Positions 6,718 through 7,190 of a stretch of 7,190 nucleotides of DNA are shown piece by piece. This DNA comes from Thiohalomonas sp. (lineage in GTDB: Bacteria; Pseudomonadota; Gammaproteobacteria; GRL18): positions 1-7,190 of the forward strand of contig JAIVER010000059.1 in assembly GCA_023864145.1 (NCBI GenBank). The letters run 5' to 3'. The notes under the pieces were generated by a model. It searched no databases, was not told the origin of the DNA, and saw nothing but the letters and a program-made list of their open reading frames with translations. Position numbers and translations under genes: made by a program. The stretch's first letter is position 1; the number at the start of each line of letters is the position of its first letter.

Positions 6718-6726
6718 TGATATAAT
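6718..6726 (+). promoter_or_regulatory. Extended -10 promoter of the transposase-like gene
   Basis: The sequence TGATATAAT is a perfect extended -10 (TG-N-TATAAT). The 17-nt-spaced -35 position (6698-6703) reads AAGTCA, a poor match, so the TG extension would have to compensate. The predicted start is near 6733, about 35 nt before the CTG start at 6768. Confidence 0.5.
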
Positions 6727-6754
6727 GATACTATTGTTAGCAGACAATTTATCC

Positions 6755-6760
6755 AGGAGG
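6755..6760 (+). promoter_or_regulatory. Consensus Shine-Dalgarno AGGAGG before a CTG start
   Basis: AGGAGG is followed after 7 nt by CTG at 6768. This spacing is ideal and decides the start of the downstream gene. The next in-frame alternative, TTG at 6777, is 16 nt away. Confidence 0.6.
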
Positions 6761-6767
6761 AATACCC

Positions 6768-7190
6768 CTGACAGCCTTGCACAACACTGATTTAACGACT
6801 TCCCAGAAAATAGAGTTTAGCGCAAAGGTATTGGCAAACCAAGGGTTACATGCTTCAATGACTCAAATGAGTCAAGAGTATGGTTTATCTCACCCCACAC
6901 TCTATCGTGTTCAGGAAAATACCGCAGAAATTTTATTCCAGCATTTCAGTCAAACACAGGAGCAACTAAAAGCCCGTAGCATCACGCTTGATCAAGTACA
7001 ACTGGAACGTACCATTATTGCGTTGTCGATTATGGCACCTAATAGCATCCGTGCCATAGAAGATCTGATTCCCATCATTTATTCTGGTGTCACTCGTTCC
7101 TTTGGGAGTATTCAGTCCTTGCTTATTGAAGCACAGGAGAAGGCAAGACAATTTAATAACACGGTTGATTTCTCATTAATCAAAGTCGCT
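6768..7190 (+). CDS. Transposase-like protein with N-terminal helix-turn-helix, C-terminus off the window
   Basis: The frame is open from a stop at 6738-6740 to the right edge, giving 141 residues. The start is an apparent CTG supported by AGGAGG at 6755-6760; there is no ATG before residue 31. Residues about 10-60 look like a helix-turn-helix: KIEFSAKVLANQG, then MTQMSQEYGLSHPTLYR, with the recognition helix at SHPTLYR. Next comes a helical region (LERTIIALSIMAPNSIRAI, then GSIQSLLIEAQEKARQF) ending in VDFSLIKVA. From memory this order matches transposase-like proteins annotated with DUF6399, in which an acidic 'DEIF' catalytic-type motif would follow; that part is outside the window. It faces away from the idr operon. 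The family assignment is tentative, but the reading frame itself is well supported. Confidence 0.6.
   Translation, partial: MTALHNTDLTTSQKIEFSAKVLANQGLHASMTQMSQEYGLSHPTLYRVQENTAEILFQHFSQTQEQLKARSITLDQVQLERTIIALSIMAPNSIRAIEDLIPIIYSGVTRSFGSIQSLLIEAQEKARQFNNTVDFSLIKVA

Noticed and set aside
6966..7151. Minus-strand open frame opposite the transposase-like gene
   Set aside because: It is antisense to a frame with a promoter, a Shine-Dalgarno and recognisable protein character, and its own product looks random.
1..7190. CRISPR array, tRNA or rRNA genes
   Set aside because: I saw no regularly spaced direct repeats and no cloverleaf or rRNA-like stretch on either strand.

Overview
The window carries one complete four-gene operon on the minus strand that I identify as an iodate-reductase (idr) cluster. 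It lies between pieces of two different transposase genes. Base composition is moderately AT-rich. The proteins look proteobacterial: a Tat-exported Rieske subunit, Sec-exported and lipoprotein di-heme peroxidases, and strong AGGAG-type ribosome sites. I infer a (probably marine) gammaproteobacterium, but nothing here fixes the genus.

Layout on the minus strand, in transcription order: a soluble periplasmic di-heme peroxidase (6037-4916), a lipoprotein di-heme peroxidase (4895-3648), a Rieske [2Fe-2S] subunit with a twin-arginine signal (3651-3064), and a large Mo-bis-MGD/[3Fe-4S] catalytic subunit (3054-358). The gaps are 20 nt, a 4-nt ATGA overlap and 9 nt, so the genes are almost certainly co-transcribed and translationally coupled. 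The large and small subunits are of the arsenite-oxidase (AioA/AioB) type. Two MauG/CcpA-like peroxidases in the same operon are the hallmark of idrABP1P2, described for iodate-respiring Pseudomonas sp. SCT and Denitromonas. Residue changes at the expected arsenite pocket and the missing Rieske disulfide fit this better than arsenite oxidation. In the published working model, IdrAB reduces iodate in the periplasm, and the IdrP peroxidases remove peroxide formed with hypoiodous acid.

Upstream of the operon (6038-6316) is an extremely AT-rich leader, about 18% G+C by hand count over 6061-6240. It holds a good sigma70-like promoter close to the first gene, a weaker sigma54-like GG-N10-GC element, and a small dyad. 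Beyond it, on the minus strand, is an unrecognised ORF (6317-6688) with a Cys cluster and no convincing start, possibly the 3' remnant of an interrupted gene. On the plus strand, starting at about 6768, is the N-terminal part of a helix-turn-helix transposase-like gene that runs off the right edge. It has an excellent Shine-Dalgarno followed by an apparent CTG start.

Downstream of the operon (121-357) is a non-coding stretch with two stem-loops. Then comes the N-terminus of a probable IS630-type transposase on the minus strand, running off the left edge. The arrangement suggests a compact respiratory module carried on mobile or island DNA. No tRNA, rRNA or CRISPR array was seen.
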